44,117 bases of DNA from Chitinophagaceae bacterium (lineage in GTDB: Bacteria > Bacteroidota > Bacteroidia > Chitinophagales > Chitinophagaceae): the NCBI GenBank assembly GCA_947381435.1, contig CANCVE010000026.1, forward strand, positions 1 through 44,117. Direction: 5' to 3'. This document shows positions 25,337 through 34,828 of this stretch, in pieces. The notes under the pieces were generated by a model. That model was not told the origin of the DNA and searched no databases. It saw nothing but the letters and a program-made list of their open reading frames with translations. Position numbers and translations under genes: made by a program. Numbering within the stretch: position 1 is the first letter of the stretch; every line of letters starts with the position of its first letter.

Positions 25337-25744
25337 TTAAAGGTTACTCAAGTATTCTTGCAAAAGCATGGTAGCAGCCACTTGGTCAATATTACCCTTT
25401 ACTTGCCTGTCTTTCTTTTTCATACCCATTTCTACCATTGCCCTAGAAGCAAGTTTCGATGAGTATCTTTCATCCACAGTCTTTATGGGAATGGTAGGAA
25501 AATTCTTCTCCAGTTGTTTTATCGCAGCCAAAACCAAAGGTGTGCCATGCGTAGGCGTATCATCTAAGTTTAGGGGCATTCCTATCAATATCAATTCCAC
25601 CGGTTCCTTGGCAATGTATTGTTTTAGGTAAGTAATTAACTCCTTGCTCTCAATGGTTGCCAAAGCTGTAGCAATAATCTTTAAGGGATCAGTTACTGCA
25701 AGGCCAGTTCTTTTTCCACCGTAATCAATACATAATATCCTCAT
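25337..25744 (-). CDS. ruvX: Putative pre-16S rRNA nuclease / Holliday-junction resolvase homologue (YqgF/RuvX)
   Basis: 135 residues, RNase H-like fold. CIDYGGKRTGLAVTD carries the first acidic residue (D7), TVDERYSSKLA the second (D91/E92), and KGNIDQVAATMLLQEYL the third (D120), the full catalytic set of the family. The E. coli homologue trims pre-16S rRNA; resolvase activity has been proposed for others. Length is normal. Only 17 bases separate it from the AlkD-like gene downstream. Confidence 0.92.
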   Translation of the reverse strand: MRILCIDYGGKRTGLAVTDPLKIIATALATIESKELITYLKQYIAKEPVELILIGMPLNLDDTPTHGTPLVLAAIKQLEKNFPTIPIKTVDERYSSKLASRAMVEMGMKKKDRQVKGNIDQVAATMLLQEYLSNL

Positions 25745-25845
25745 TTAATTGATAATTTTTAATTGATAATTGATAATTTTTTGAATTGATAATTAATTAA
25801 TTGACAATTGAAAATTATCATTTTTTAATTGTCAATTAATTATAA
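25745..25845. repeat. Cluster of AATTGATAATT / AATTGACAATT repeats
   Basis: At least six close variants of AATTGAtAATT, in both orientations, fill the space between ruvX and the prenyltransferase gene and run into the stop codon of the latter. The same motif follows several other stop codons in the window (7260, 14196, 16496, 18685, 31286, 31423) and recurs at ~37303. Confidence 0.75.
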
Positions 25846-26773
25846 GGTCTGCTATTACAAATACCCCAAACACCACGCTTGCTATTCCATTGGCAGTCAT
25901 AAATGCAATGTTTACACGGCTTAAATCATTGGGTTTCACAATGCTATGCTGATAAATAAGCATCCCAATAAAAACTAAAACACCTAACCAATATAACCAA
26001 TGAAGAGTACCAAAGTAGCCCGCTGCAATTACGCAACAAGCACTTGTAAAATGTAAGAACTTACTCACTTTCAATCCATTTTTGGTACCCACAACTGCAG
26101 GGATTGAGTATAATTGCTGAGACTGATCGAAAGCAATATCATTCAAAGCATAAATAATATCAAATCCACTAACCCAAAATACAACGGCAAAGGAGAATAA
26201 CACTGGCAATAAATCGAAGCTGCCCGTAACAGCCAAATAGGCGCCAATGGGTGCTAACGAAAGTCCAAGACCCAAAACCAAATGGCACAAATAGGTGAAA
26301 CGTTTGGTATAACTGTAAAACAGTATGACAAACAATGCTACCGGACTTAAGTAAAAACACAATTTATTAATAAAATAGGTAGCTATCACAAACAGCACGC
26401 ACGAGCCAATAATAAAGTATAAAGCATTTTGTGGAGACACGATGCCCGCAGGTATTTCTCTGTTGGCAGTACGTGGATTCTTAGCATCAAAGTGTCTATC
26501 CAAGTATCTGTTAAACGCCATCGCCGCACTACGGGCTGTAACCATACAAACAATAACCAAAACAAAACGAATAGATGCTTCGGTTATGTTTTTGGGGTAG
26601 CCATCAAAGAAACCAATAGGATATTCATTTACAAAATTGCGCGTTGCTGGAGAGAAAATTCTGTAATACTCAAAAGTTGTTATTCCCAGCACAAAGCCAA
26701 TCATTGCAAAAGGCATGGCAAAAATGGTGTGGGAAAACTTTACAAGAGAAAGATAATTTTTTACTGTACTCAT
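25832..26773 (-). CDS. UbiA-family prenyltransferase, probably of menaquinone synthesis (MqnP-like)
   Basis: Inner-membrane enzyme of 313 residues with about eight or nine hydrophobic helices. The two Asp-rich motifs that bind Mg and prenyl diphosphate are visible: NRYLDRHFD (N88, D92, D96) and DIIYALNDIAFD (D205, D212, D216). Such proteins are usually annotated as 4-hydroxybenzoate polyprenyltransferase. Bacteroidota generally make menaquinone, often through futalosine, and a UbiA homologue of this type (MqnP) serves that route, so a quinone role is likely but ubiquinone synthesis is not. No other quinone gene is near. The insertion at ~32-62 between the first two helices is longer than usual. 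Confidence 0.82.
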   Translation of the reverse strand: MSTVKNYLSLVKFSHTIFAMPFAMIGFVLGITTFEYYRIFSPATRNFVNEYPIGFFDGYPKNITEASIRFVLVIVCMVTARSAAMAFNRYLDRHFDAKNPRTANREIPAGIVSPQNALYFIIGSCVLFVIATYFINKLCFYLSPVALFVILFYSYTKRFTYLCHLVLGLGLSLAPIGAYLAVTGSFDLLPVLFSFAVVFWVSGFDIIYALNDIAFDQSQQLYSIPAVVGTKNGLKVSKFLHFTSACCVIAAGYFGTLHWLYWLGVLVFIGMLIYQHSIVKPNDLSRVNIAFMTANGIASVVFGVFVIADLIIN

Positions 26774-26864
26774 TTTATTTATTCAAATCATTAATCATTC
26801 GGGTAAACGTTTTGGTCGCTTTACTTTATCGGTTTATATAGAAAAAAGTTTCCATTTTTTACTT

Positions 26865-27407
26865 TTATTTATTGATGGAAACAAATCTTGGTTCGCACAA
26901 CTTCCACAAAACAATGCCCGCAGCCACACTAATATTTAGCGAATGCTTCATGCCTAATTGTGGTATTTCGATGCAGCCATCACAAAGCGGCAACAAATCT
27001 GCATCCACCCCTTCTACTTCGTTGCCCATTATAACTGCAATTTTTTCGGCAGGATTCCAACTAAAAGCCTCCAACGATACACTTCCTTCCGTTTGTTCTA
27101 CCGCGTATATTTTATAGTCTCTTGCCTTCAAATCCTCAACTGCGGCTTTTGCAGATTCATAATACAACCAATCTACAGATTCTGTTGCGCCGAGAGCAGT
27201 TTTATTAATATCGCGGTGAGGAGGTTGTGGTGTGTACCCACAAATACAAATTGCCTCTATTAAAAAGGCATCCGAAGTGCGGAAAACGCTGCCCACATTG
27301 TGCATACTTCTTATGTTATCCAGCACCACAACAATCTTATTTTTAGTAGCTTGTTTAAATTCTTCCACACTCTTTCGCCCCAACTCATCCATGCTCAATT
27401 TTCTCAT
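26865..27407 (-). CDS. TrmH/SpoU-family RNA 2'-O-methyltransferase
   Basis: 180 residues with the three SPOUT motifs: SMHNVGSVFRTSDAF (N37, R43), AVIMGNEVEGV, and IPQLGMKHSLNISVAAGIVLW. These build the trefoil-knot SAM site of 2'-O-ribose methyltransferases acting on tRNA or rRNA. There is no N-terminal RNA-binding extension, as in the shorter TrmH-like enzymes. The exact target nucleotide cannot be read. It is the second minus-strand gene after the kinase at 27528, separated by a palindromic repeat. Confidence 0.9.
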   Translation of the reverse strand: MRKLSMDELGRKSVEEFKQATKNKIVVVLDNIRSMHNVGSVFRTSDAFLIEAICICGYTPQPPHRDINKTALGATESVDWLYYESAKAAVEDLKARDYKIYAVEQTEGSVSLEAFSWNPAEKIAVIMGNEVEGVDADLLPLCDGCIEIPQLGMKHSLNISVAAGIVLWKLCEPRFVSINK

Positions 27408-27424
27408 CTCTTTATTTTTATTTA

Positions 27425-27518
27425 TTAACCACTAAGCGCACAAAGAAAAAACACAAAGCGCACAATGATTCTAAATTTAGTGTCCCTAGTGTAAACCCTT
27501 AGTGACCTTTGTGGTTAA
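27425..27518. repeat. Palindromic TTAACCAC repeat, single copy
   Basis: TTAACCAC (27425-27432) and GTGGTTAA (27511-27518) bound a 94-bp imperfect palindrome with inner ACTAAGCGCACAAAG / CCCTTAGTGACCTTTG similarity. Same family as the three copies at 3891-4213. Confidence 0.8.
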
Positions 27519-27527
27519 ATTAATATC

Positions 27528-28160
27528 CTACGGTAAAGTGAAATAATGTTGCCCTTCTTCCAAATCCATTTCCAACGCATCAAATACCACTTGCAGATGC
27601 TTCGGATTATCTATAAAATCAGCATTGGAAGCATCAATAAAAATGGTTTTTATGTTGCGTTGCTTTATATAGCTAGTATATGTTTCTTGCAATTGAATAA
27701 GATATTCGTCAGGAATATTCTGCTCAAACGATCTGTTTCTCTTCTTAATATTTGCCTGAAGTTTATCAATTGGGGCATACAGATATATTAATACTTCGGG
27801 GTAAGTAATCTGTTGCTCCAAAATATCAAACAGGCGATGGTAAAGCCTATATTCCTCTTCGGGTAGGGTTACTTTAGCAAATAATAAACATTTAGTAAAC
27901 AAATAATCTGAAACAGTCACACTCTGAAACAGGTCTTTTGTGTGCAATAACTCCCGCATTTGTTTATATCTTTCAGCCATAAAAAATAGCTCCAGCGGAA
28001 AAGCAAACTGTTTCGGGTTCTCATAAAACTTAGTAAGAAAGGGATTGTCGGCAAACTCTTCAAGAATTATTCTTGCATTAAAATGTTCTGCCAGCAAGTG
28101 TGTAAGCGTTGTTTTACCCACCCCAATATTCCCCTCTACCGTAATTAAGTTGTACTTCAT
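27528..28160 (-). CDS. Deoxynucleoside kinase
   Basis: Nucleotide-salvage enzyme that phosphorylates deoxynucleosides. 210 residues from the ATG at 28160; the frame is open three codons further, but this start places the conserved ITVEGNIGVGKTT (P-loop, residues 10-18) at the usual distance from the N-terminus. EEFADNPFL and FPLELFFMAERYKQ are the dNK-family substrate motifs, and KKRNRSFEQNI is the lid region. Whether it prefers deoxyadenosine, deoxyguanosine or another base cannot be told. A TACCTTTG promoter element lies only 6 bases before the ATG. Confidence 0.9.
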   Translation of the reverse strand: MKYNLITVEGNIGVGKTTLTHLLAEHFNARIILEEFADNPFLTKFYENPKQFAFPLELFFMAERYKQMRELLHTKDLFQSVTVSDYLFTKCLLFAKVTLPEEEYRLYHRLFDILEQQITYPEVLIYLYAPIDKLQANIKKRNRSFEQNIPDEYLIQLQETYTSYIKQRNIKTIFIDASNADFIDNPKHLQVVFDALEMDLEEGQHYFTLP

Positions 28161-28166
28161 GAAAGC

Positions 28167-28174
28167 CAAAGGTA
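28167..28174 (-). promoter_or_regulatory. -7 element next to the kinase start codon
   Basis: On the minus strand TACCTTTG matches TAnnTTTG exactly and ends 6 bases before the ATG at 28160. The transcript would be leaderless or have only a few untranslated bases. The -33 element is not clear. Confidence 0.4.
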
Positions 28175-28637
28175 GTAGGCACAGATTAGTAGCGAAGGAA
28201 TTTTATACACAGTGGGTAGGAGTGGGGGTAATGTTTTCAGTTAATTAGAAACAATATTTTTTTCTTAATTGATGGTGTCAACAGCTTTAATAGGCAATCT
28301 TTTCTCTATCAGTATTTTGATTTTGCTGTAGATTATAATTATTATCCTCTAGAGTATTGGACAATTACTCTTGAGGAAAAATGGCCTTTTTAGTTCTTGA
28401 AATTTTTTCTATATAGAAATGGGTTCTTTTTAGGCTTAACCCACTTGATGCTTTAGTTTACCGAATATTTAGCATAAAATGAGCAGACCTTAAAAATTGA
28501 TTAAAGTGAATGCTCTACATTCGCCGACAAATAACACATAGTTCATCCATTCAGTAAAGATTAAAACCTTTCAACAAGTTATGACGTTTTAGTTTAAACC
28601 TAGTGCTTGAATTTTGTCTGACGATAAAAAAATAATT
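28175..28637. other. Gene-free divergent region between the kinase and the beta-barrel protein
   Basis: About 460 AT-rich bases with no frame that looks coding beyond about 20 codons. It should hold the promoter of the outer-membrane protein gene. No clear operator, hairpin or riboswitch fold was recognised. Confidence 0.5.
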
Positions 28638-31286
28638 ATGTTGAAATTTTATGTTGCGATTATATTGGGATTGATAGTTTTTAATGCCGGCGCTCAATAT
28701 CCTGGAGCAGCAGGAAGAAGTGGTGCAGGAAGGGCTAATATTAATATTGGACGCTTTTATGGTAAGATACAGGATGCCAAAGGAAAAGGCATGGGCGGCG
28801 TTACGGTGCAACTGATGATTACAAAGTTTGATACGGTAACCCATGCGATGAAACAAGTGATTGCCAAAACCGACATCACCGAAAGTAATGGTGACTTCGA
28901 TTTGGATGCACTGTCTTTATTTGGAAAGTATATTTTAAAGATTACTGCAATTGGGTTTAAAAAGATAGAAAATCCTGTTAGCTTTGGTATTAAGATGCCT
29001 CAACCAGGAACCACTCCAGATTTTCAACAGATAGCTTCTATGGCTGAAAAAGATTTGGGCAACATTAAAATGGAAGTTGATGCTACCGAATTGGCCGCTG
29101 TAACGGTAACTTCTGCACCCAAGCAAGTATTGGAAATGGGTATTGATAAGAAGGTATTTAATGTAGATAAAAGCCTGAGTAGTACCGGACAAACAGCTAC
29201 TGAAGTAATGAAATCTATACCTTCTGTAGCTGTGGATATAGATGGAAATGTGACGCTAAGAAATGCAACGCCAACCATTTTTGTGGATGGCAGACCAACA
29301 ACTTTAACGCTAGACCAGATTCCGGCAGATATTATAGATAAGGTTGAAATTGTTACTAACCCCTCTGCAAAATATGATGCAAGTGGTGGTAATGCGGGTA
29401 TTTTGAATATAGTTTTAAAGAAAAACCGTAAAAATGGTTACAACGGAAACGTGCGTTTGGGTGTAGACAGCAGGGGTAAAGTTAATGCCGGTGGCGACAT
29501 TAATTACCGTGAAAATAAAATTAATTTTACGGGAAGCGGTAACTTCATGGATAGAAAATCTATATCTAATAATGTTGTCAAAACAAATTACACCGATACA
29601 AAAAACACGAGTGTTTACGCCAATGCAGACCAAACCATGAATGGACATTTTCAGTTTTATAGAGGAGGAATGGATTATTTTGTAGACAACAGAAATACCA
29701 TCAGTGTTTCTGGCAACTACACTGAGGGTAGATTTAAAAACAATACAGACCAACAAATTGATACTACGCAATCAAGTATTGCAACAGCAAATACTAAAAG
29801 AAAAACTATTTCTGATTTTCATTTCGAGAACCTTGGGGCGCAACTAAGTTACAAACACAATTTTGCCAAAACCGGTAATGACATCACTGCCGATTTTAAT
29901 TATAACTCAGTTTCTAATGGCAATGGAAGTGAGATAGAGTCTAATACTTTTTTAGGTGGAGCTAGTAAGTATCCTGTTTACCTACAAAAAAGTAATGGTA
30001 GTGGATATAACCACTTTTTTACCATGCAGAGTGATTACGAAAATCAACTGACAGATGATAGCAAATTTGAAGCAGGCGTAAGAGGTGCGGTAAGAGAATT
30101 TAGAAGTGATAACTGGCAATATATAAAAACGATAGTAAATGCTGATTATGTAGAAAGCCCTGCGGCAAGTAGTCATTATATGTTTAATGATTATGTATAT
30201 GCAGCTTATGGTACTTATAGTTTTAAGGTAAAAAAGCTAGGTTTTCAATTAGGACTTAGAGCCGAATCATCTAATTACACAGGAAAACTACTTACTTCAG
30301 ACGGTAGAGATTCTACACCTGCAAAGGTTTCTTATCCATTAAGTTTATTCCCGAGTGCATTTGTAACCTACAAACTGGATGATAAACAGGATTTCCAATT
30401 TAATTACTCTCGTAGAATTAATAGACCTAACTTTTTCCAGATATTGCCTTCTTACGACTTTAGTGATCCACAGAATCCCTCTACAGGTAATCCAAGCTTA
30501 AAACCTGAGTTTACAAATTCTTTAGAGTTTTCATACAATAATAATTATAAGCGCAATGCTAATTTCTTGGCTACTGCTTACTTTAAATATTCTACCGATT
30601 TAATTACCCGATATGTATTTAAGGATATAAATAAAAACATACAAACAGGTACGGTAGCATCGGATAGTTTGTACTATACTAGTTATATAAATGCAAATAA
30701 TAGCTACACCTATGGTTTAGAATTAACCAATAAATTCTCCGTTACCAAATGGTGGGATTTATTATTGAACGTGAATTTCTATGAATCGAGGATTAATGCA
30801 AGCATTCCTAACCAATCCGTAAGTAATAACATTGTAAGTTATTTTGCTAAAACCAATTCTACCTTTAAATTAATGAAAGGATTGAGCTTACAAATCACAT
30901 CAGAGTCTAGGTCTAAAACATTAATTCCTCAAAATAACGGCGGGAGTAGTAGGGGAGGAGGAATGTTTCCTGGCGGAACGCAAACTTTAGCTCAAGGATA
31001 TATTTTGCCAAGGTATTATGACATAGATGTTTCTTTGAGAAAAGATTGGACTTGGACTAAAGGAAGAAGTGGTTCGTTAACACTTAGTGTGAATGATGTA
31101 TTCAATTCGAAAAATAGAACCCATACCGATGCGAGTTATTTTGAACAAGAATCTACTAGATACCGTGACCCTCAAGTTGCAAGACTAAACTTCAGTTATA
31201 GATTTGGCAAGTTTGATGCTAGCTTATTCAAACGTAAGAATACTAGAGCCGATCAGAGTGGTGCGATGGAAGGAATGAGTAATTAA
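28638..31286 (+). CDS. Outer-membrane beta-barrel protein, TonB-dependent-receptor-like (OMP_b-brl_3 type)
   Basis: 882 residues from the ATG at 28638, which starts the signal peptide (MLKFYVAIILGLIVFNAGAQ); an in-frame ATG at 28614 would add eight charged residues and spoil it. Residues ~40-140 form a carboxypeptidase-regulatory-like domain (GRFYGKIQDAKGKGMGGVTVQL). Residues ~165-265 look like a TonB-receptor plug (TATEVMKSIPSVAVD, TIFVDGRPTTLTLDQIPADI, KVEIVTNPSAKYDASG). The remaining ~600 residues are barrel strands rich in aromatic and Asn residues. The Gly/Arg-rich stretch NGGSSRGGGMFPGG near the end is probably a surface loop. No SusD gene accompanies it, so glycan uptake is not indicated; the ligand is unknown. 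Confidence 0.85.
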   Translation: MLKFYVAIILGLIVFNAGAQYPGAAGRSGAGRANINIGRFYGKIQDAKGKGMGGVTVQLMITKFDTVTHAMKQVIAKTDITESNGDFDLDALSLFGKYILKITAIGFKKIENPVSFGIKMPQPGTTPDFQQIASMAEKDLGNIKMEVDATELAAVTVTSAPKQVLEMGIDKKVFNVDKSLSSTGQTATEVMKSIPSVAVDIDGNVTLRNATPTIFVDGRPTTLTLDQIPADIIDKVEIVTNPSAKYDASGGNAGILNIVLKKNRKNGYNGNVRLGVDSRGKVNAGGDINYRENKINFTGSGNFMDRKSISNNVVKTNYTDTKNTSVYANADQTMNGHFQFYRGGMDYFVDNRNTISVSGNYTEGRFKNNTDQQIDTTQSSIATANTKRKTISDFHFENLGAQLSYKHNFAKTGNDITADFNYNSVSNGNGSEIESNTFLGGASKYPVYLQKSNGSGYNHFFTMQSDYENQLTDDSKFEAGVRGAVREFRSDNWQYIKTIVNADYVESPAASSHYMFNDYVYAAYGTYSFKVKKLGFQLGLRAESSNYTGKLLTSDGRDSTPAKVSYPLSLFPSAFVTYKLDDKQDFQFNYSRRINRPNFFQILPSYDFSDPQNPSTGNPSLKPEFTNSLEFSYNNNYKRNANFLATAYFKYSTDLITRYVFKDINKNIQTGTVASDSLYYTSYINANNSYTYGLELTNKFSVTKWWDLLLNVNFYESRINASIPNQSVSNNIVSYFAKTNSTFKLMKGLSLQITSESRSKTLIPQNNGGSSRGGGMFPGGTQTLAQGYILPRYYDIDVSLRKDWTWTKGRSGSLTLSVNDVFNSKNRTHTDASYFEQESTRYRDPQVARLNFSYRFGKFDASLFKRKNTRADQSGAMEGMSN

Positions 31287-31350
31287 TTGACAGTTAATAA
31301 TTGACAATTGACAATATTCAATTGACAATTAAAGCCTAGTTTCTTCAAAT

Positions 31351-31393
31351 AAAAAGTCCCAGTAAAAGTATCAAGCTTTAACTGGGACTTTTT
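31351..31393. terminator. Strong bidirectional terminator
   Basis: AAAAAGTCCCAGT (31351-31363) is the exact reverse complement of ACTGGGACTTTTT (31381-31393), giving a 13-bp stem with A- and T-runs at its base. It lies between the convergent beta-barrel and PspC-domain genes. Confidence 0.95.
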
Positions 31394-31422
31394 AATGTCA
31401 ATTAAAAATTATCAATTGTAAA

Positions 31423-31644
31423 TTATAAATTTCTTAAAGGATTTCTTTTAGCATTAAGGATGTAACGTTTAATGTTCATCCAAAAAGCCAAAATCATGTA
31501 AACAATTATTGGGGACCCCATTGTGAGAAAGGAAATATAAATAAACCACATCCTGATACGAGAAGAGGCAATACCTAGCTTATCTCCAATTGCCGAACAA
31601 ACGCCAAAAGCATATAATTCTAAAAATTCTCTTACCTTATTCAT
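31423..31644 (-). CDS. PspC-domain small membrane protein
   Basis: 73 residues. ELYAFGVCSAIGDKLGIASSRIRMWFIYISFL is the PspC domain pattern (a GV..G.A..L.I...RL/IR stretch before a membrane segment), followed by a second hydrophobic segment (GSPIIVYMILAFWMN). In E. coli PspC belongs to the phage-shock membrane-stress response; single-domain homologues in Bacteroidota are of uncertain role. No pspA or other stress gene is adjacent. Confidence 0.85.
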   Translation of the reverse strand: MNKVREFLELYAFGVCSAIGDKLGIASSRIRMWFIYISFLTMGSPIIVYMILAFWMNIKRYILNAKRNPLRNL

Positions 31645-31729
31645 GAGTAGTTTATTTACTTGCAGTGCAATTTAAACGTTTTCGTTGAATAAATTATTAA
31701 AACTAGATAATCTAACTATTGTTTTATCC

Positions 31730-31737
31730 TAAATTCG
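31730..31737 (+). promoter_or_regulatory. Candidate -7 element for aconitase
   Basis: TAAATTCG is one base from TAnnTTTG and lies 65 bases before the aconitase ATG. No convincing -33 element was seen at the expected spacing. Confidence 0.3.
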
Positions 31738-31802
31738 CAACTTCTGGAGCTTATAGCTATTTCTAAACTATTTTTTTAATAAATAAAGCAAACATTGTAA
31801 CC

Positions 31803-34070
31803 ATGGCATTTGACATTGAAATGATTAAAAAGGTTTATGCAGAGATGCCTGCAAAAGTTGATGCTGCCCGTAAGGCTCTTGGCAGACCACTTACCTTGTC
31901 TGAGAAGATTTTGTTTTCTCATTTACATCCTGAACAAAAGTTGGAAAATTTTGGAAGAGGAAAGTCTTATGTTGACTTTGCGCCAGACCGTGTAGCCATG
32001 CAAGATGCTACTGCGCAAATGGCTTTGTTGCAGTTTATGCAAGCTGGTCGTCCAAAAGTTGCTGTGCCATCTACTGTACATTGCGATCACCTTATTACAG
32101 CAAAAGTGGGTGCCAAAACCGATTTGGCTGTTGCAAATACAGAAAGTAAAGAAGTGTATGATTTCTTAGCTTCTGTATCTAATAAATATGGTATTGGTTT
32201 CTGGAAACCAGGTGCTGGTATTATTCACCAAGTAGTTTTAGAAAACTATGCATTCCCTGGTGGAATGATGATTGGTACGGATAGCCACACCGTAAATGCA
32301 GGTGGTTTGGGCATGGTTGCTATTGGTGTTGGTGGTGCAGATGCTTGCGATGTTATGGCAGGATTGGCTTGGGAACTTAAATGGCCTAAACTAATTGGCG
32401 TTAAACTAACTGGTAAATTGAATGGTTGGGCTGCTCCTAAAGACGTAATCTTAAAAGTTGCTGGTATCCTAACTGTTAAAGGTGGTACTGGTGCCATTGT
32501 TGAATATTTTGGTGAAGGTGCTGCGGCTATGAGCTGTACTGGTAAAGGTACTATCTGTAACATGGGTGCAGAAATTGGTGCTACCACTTCTACTTTTGGT
32601 TATGATGAAAGTATGAGCCGCTATTTGGCTTCTACTGGTCGTGCTGATGTGGCTGCTGCTGCCGATGCTATCAAAGCAGATTTGAATGCTGATCCTGAAG
32701 TATATGCAGACCCAGCTAAATACTTCGATGAAATCATTGAACTTGATTTAAATACTTTAGAACCACATTTGAATGGTCCTTTCACACCTGATTTAGCTAC
32801 ACCTATTTCTAAAATGAAAGAAGTAGCTGCTGCTAATGGTTGGCCTAATAAGGTTGAATGGGGCTTAATTGGATCTTGTACCAACTCATCTTACGAAGAT
32901 CTGTCGAGAGCGGCTTCTATTGCTAAACAAGCCATTGCTAAAGGATTAGTTACCAAGGCAGAGTTTGGCATCAATCCGGGTTCTGAACAAGTTCGTTACA
33001 CTGCTGATAGAGATGGTTTATTGGGAACCTTTACCGATTTGAATGCAACAATCTTCACTAATGCTTGCGGACCTTGTATTGGTATGTGGGACAGAATGGG
33101 TGCTGAAAAGAAAGAAAAGAATACCATCGTTCATAGTTTCAATAGAAACTTTGCTAAGCGTGCTGATGGTAATCCTAATACGTATGCGTTTGTAGCTTCT
33201 CCAGAAATTGTTGCGGCTATTGCTATTGCGGGCGATTTATCTTTCAATCCTATTACTGACACTTTAACCAATGATAAGGGCGAACAAGTAAAATTGGATG
33301 CACCAACTGGTGATGAATTACCAGTTAAAGGCTTTGCAGTAGAAGATGCTGGTTACCAAGCGCCTGCTGCTGATGGTAGTGGTGTTGAAGTATTAGTAGA
33401 TATTGCTTCTAAAAGATTACAATTGTTGGCTCCTTTTGCTGAATGGGAAGGTACTGATTTGAAAGGTCTTAAATTATTGATTAAGGCTAAAGGCAAGTGT
33501 ACTACCGATCATATCTCTATGGCGGGTCCTTGGTTAAAGTTCCGTGGTCATTTGGATAATATCAGTAACAACATGTTGATTGGTGCTGTTAACTATTATA
33601 ATGAAATGACTGATAGCGTAAAGAATCAATTAACTGGTGTTTATGGTGCAGTTCCTGCAACGCAACGTGCTTATAAAGCTGCTGGTATTGGTTCAATCGT
33701 TGTAGGGGATGAAAACTATGGTGAAGGTTCTTCTCGCGAACATGCTGCTATGGAGCCTCGCTTCTTGGGTGTTCGTGTAGTATTGACCAAGTCTTTTGCT
33801 CGTATCCACGAAACAAACTTAAAGAAACAAGGAATGTTGGCATTAACTTTTGCTGACAAGGCCGATTACGATAAGATTCAAGAAGACGATACCATCGATG
33901 TAATTGGTTTAACAACCTTTGCACCGGGTACACCACTTACTTTAGTATTTACGCATGCTGATGGAACAAGCGATACGGTTATTGCAAACCATACTTACAA
34001 CCAACAACAAATTGAGTGGTTTAAGGAAGGTGCTGCCTTGAATATCATCAAGAAGCAAATAGGAAAGTAA
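31803..34070 (+). CDS. acn: Aconitate hydratase
   Basis: TCA-cycle enzyme that interconverts citrate and isocitrate through a [4Fe-4S] cluster. 755 residues, the size of the mitochondrial-type aconitases. Cluster ligands are C359 (GSCTNSS) and C422/C425 (NACGPCIG). Other signatures are [34 protein letters not shown] and [17 protein letters not shown], which carries the substrate-binding Arg and catalytic Ser region. Codon use is noticeably more uniform and GC-richer than in the neighbours, as expected for a highly expressed gene. It stands alone, with a promoter-like element upstream and a clear terminator downstream. Confidence 0.97.
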   Translation: MAFDIEMIKKVYAEMPAKVDAARKALGRPLTLSEKILFSHLHPEQKLENFGRGKSYVDFAPDRVAMQDATAQMALLQFMQAGRPKVAVPSTVHCDHLITAKVGAKTDLAVANTESKEVYDFLASVSNKYGIGFWKPGAGIIHQVVLENYAFPGGMMIGTDSHTVNAGGLGMVAIGVGGADACDVMAGLAWELKWPKLIGVKLTGKLNGWAAPKDVILKVAGILTVKGGTGAIVEYFGEGAAAMSCTGKGTICNMGAEIGATTSTFGYDESMSRYLASTGRADVAAAADAIKADLNADPEVYADPAKYFDEIIELDLNTLEPHLNGPFTPDLATPISKMKEVAAANGWPNKVEWGLIGSCTNSSYEDLSRAASIAKQAIAKGLVTKAEFGINPGSEQVRYTADRDGLLGTFTDLNATIFTNACGPCIGMWDRMGAEKKEKNTIVHSFNRNFAKRADGNPNTYAFVASPEIVAAIAIAGDLSFNPITDTLTNDKGEQVKLDAPTGDELPVKGFAVEDAGYQAPAADGSGVEVLVDIASKRLQLLAPFAEWEGTDLKGLKLLIKAKGKCTTDHISMAGPWLKFRGHLDNISNNMLIGAVNYYNEMTDSVKNQLTGVYGAVPATQRAYKAAGIGSIVVGDENYGEGSSREHAAMEPRFLGVRVVLTKSFARIHETNLKKQGMLALTFADKADYDKIQEDDTIDVIGLTTFAPGTPLTLVFTHADGTSDTVIANHTYNQQQIEWFKEGAALNIIKKQIGK

Positions 34071-34122
34071 GTCAAAAGTTGAAAGTCGTAAGTCGGTAGT
34101 CTTGCGATTTACTTAAGCATAA

Positions 34123-34161
34123 AAAGAAGCCGTTGTGTAGCAATACATCAACGGCTTCTTT
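34123..34161 (+). terminator. Aconitase terminator
   Basis: AAAGAAGCCGTTG (34123-34135) pairs exactly with CAACGGCTTCTTT (34149-34161). It lies about 50 bases past the acn stop and also faces the convergent gene at 34207. Confidence 0.93.
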
Positions 34162-34206
34162 GTTAGTTAATATTCTTAGCCATTTATTATAATTGGCAAA
34201 TCTTCC

Positions 34207-34776
34207 TTAGCGTATCGTTTCGTAATGCAATGCAATAACCCCTTGAGAAAATGTTTTTGTTTCTACTAGCTTTAATTGAGTAGTCTCCATTATGTTTTTA
34301 AATAAGGGTATGCCTTTACCAAGTAATATGGGATTAACAAATATCCAAAACTCATCCACCAAACCTTCTTGTAGTAATGAATGAGAAGCTCTTGGACTTC
34401 CAAATATTAGTATGTTCTTCCCTTCTTGGTTTTTAATTGCATTTATTTTCTCTGCAAGACCGTCACTTATTACTGTTGTATTGGTAAGTTCCTTTTCGTT
34501 GAGTGTTTTAGATAAAACAATCTTAGAAACTTCATTATACCATGAAGAGTGTTCCTTATCATGCTTGGTTGCATTTGGTTTGTTGGCCGCATTTGGCCAG
34601 TAGCCTTGCATCATTTCGTACGTAACTCTTCCATAAAGTGCGGTATCGGCTTCTGCTGTCATAGTAGCCACAAAGTCGAACATGGCCTCGTCTACTTTTA
34701 TCCAATTCATTTCTCCATTAAGGCCAGCAACAAAACCATCCAAGGAGGCGTGCATAAAAAATACTAAGTTTCTCAT
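34207..34776 (-). CDS. RibD C-terminal/dihydrofolate-reductase-like protein
   Basis: 189 residues. RNLVFFMHASLDGFVAGLNGEMNWI, DTALYGRVTYEMM and the late ILIFGSPRASHSLLQEGLVDEFWIFVNPILLGKGIPLF are the typical blocks of the RibD_C/DHFR-fold family of stand-alone reductases. They are expected to bind NADPH; for most members the substrate is unknown, and they are not true folate enzymes. The gene is single, convergent with aconitase, with no operon partner. Confidence 0.88.
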   Translation of the reverse strand: MRNLVFFMHASLDGFVAGLNGEMNWIKVDEAMFDFVATMTAEADTALYGRVTYEMMQGYWPNAANKPNATKHDKEHSSWYNEVSKIVLSKTLNEKELTNTTVISDGLAEKINAIKNQEGKNILIFGSPRASHSLLQEGLVDEFWIFVNPILLGKGIPLFKNIMETTQLKLVETKTFSQGVIALHYETIR

Positions 34777-34828
34777 TTGTTTATTTTTTATTGTTGTTTA
34801 ATAAATGCTATTTATGAACGGAGGTAAT

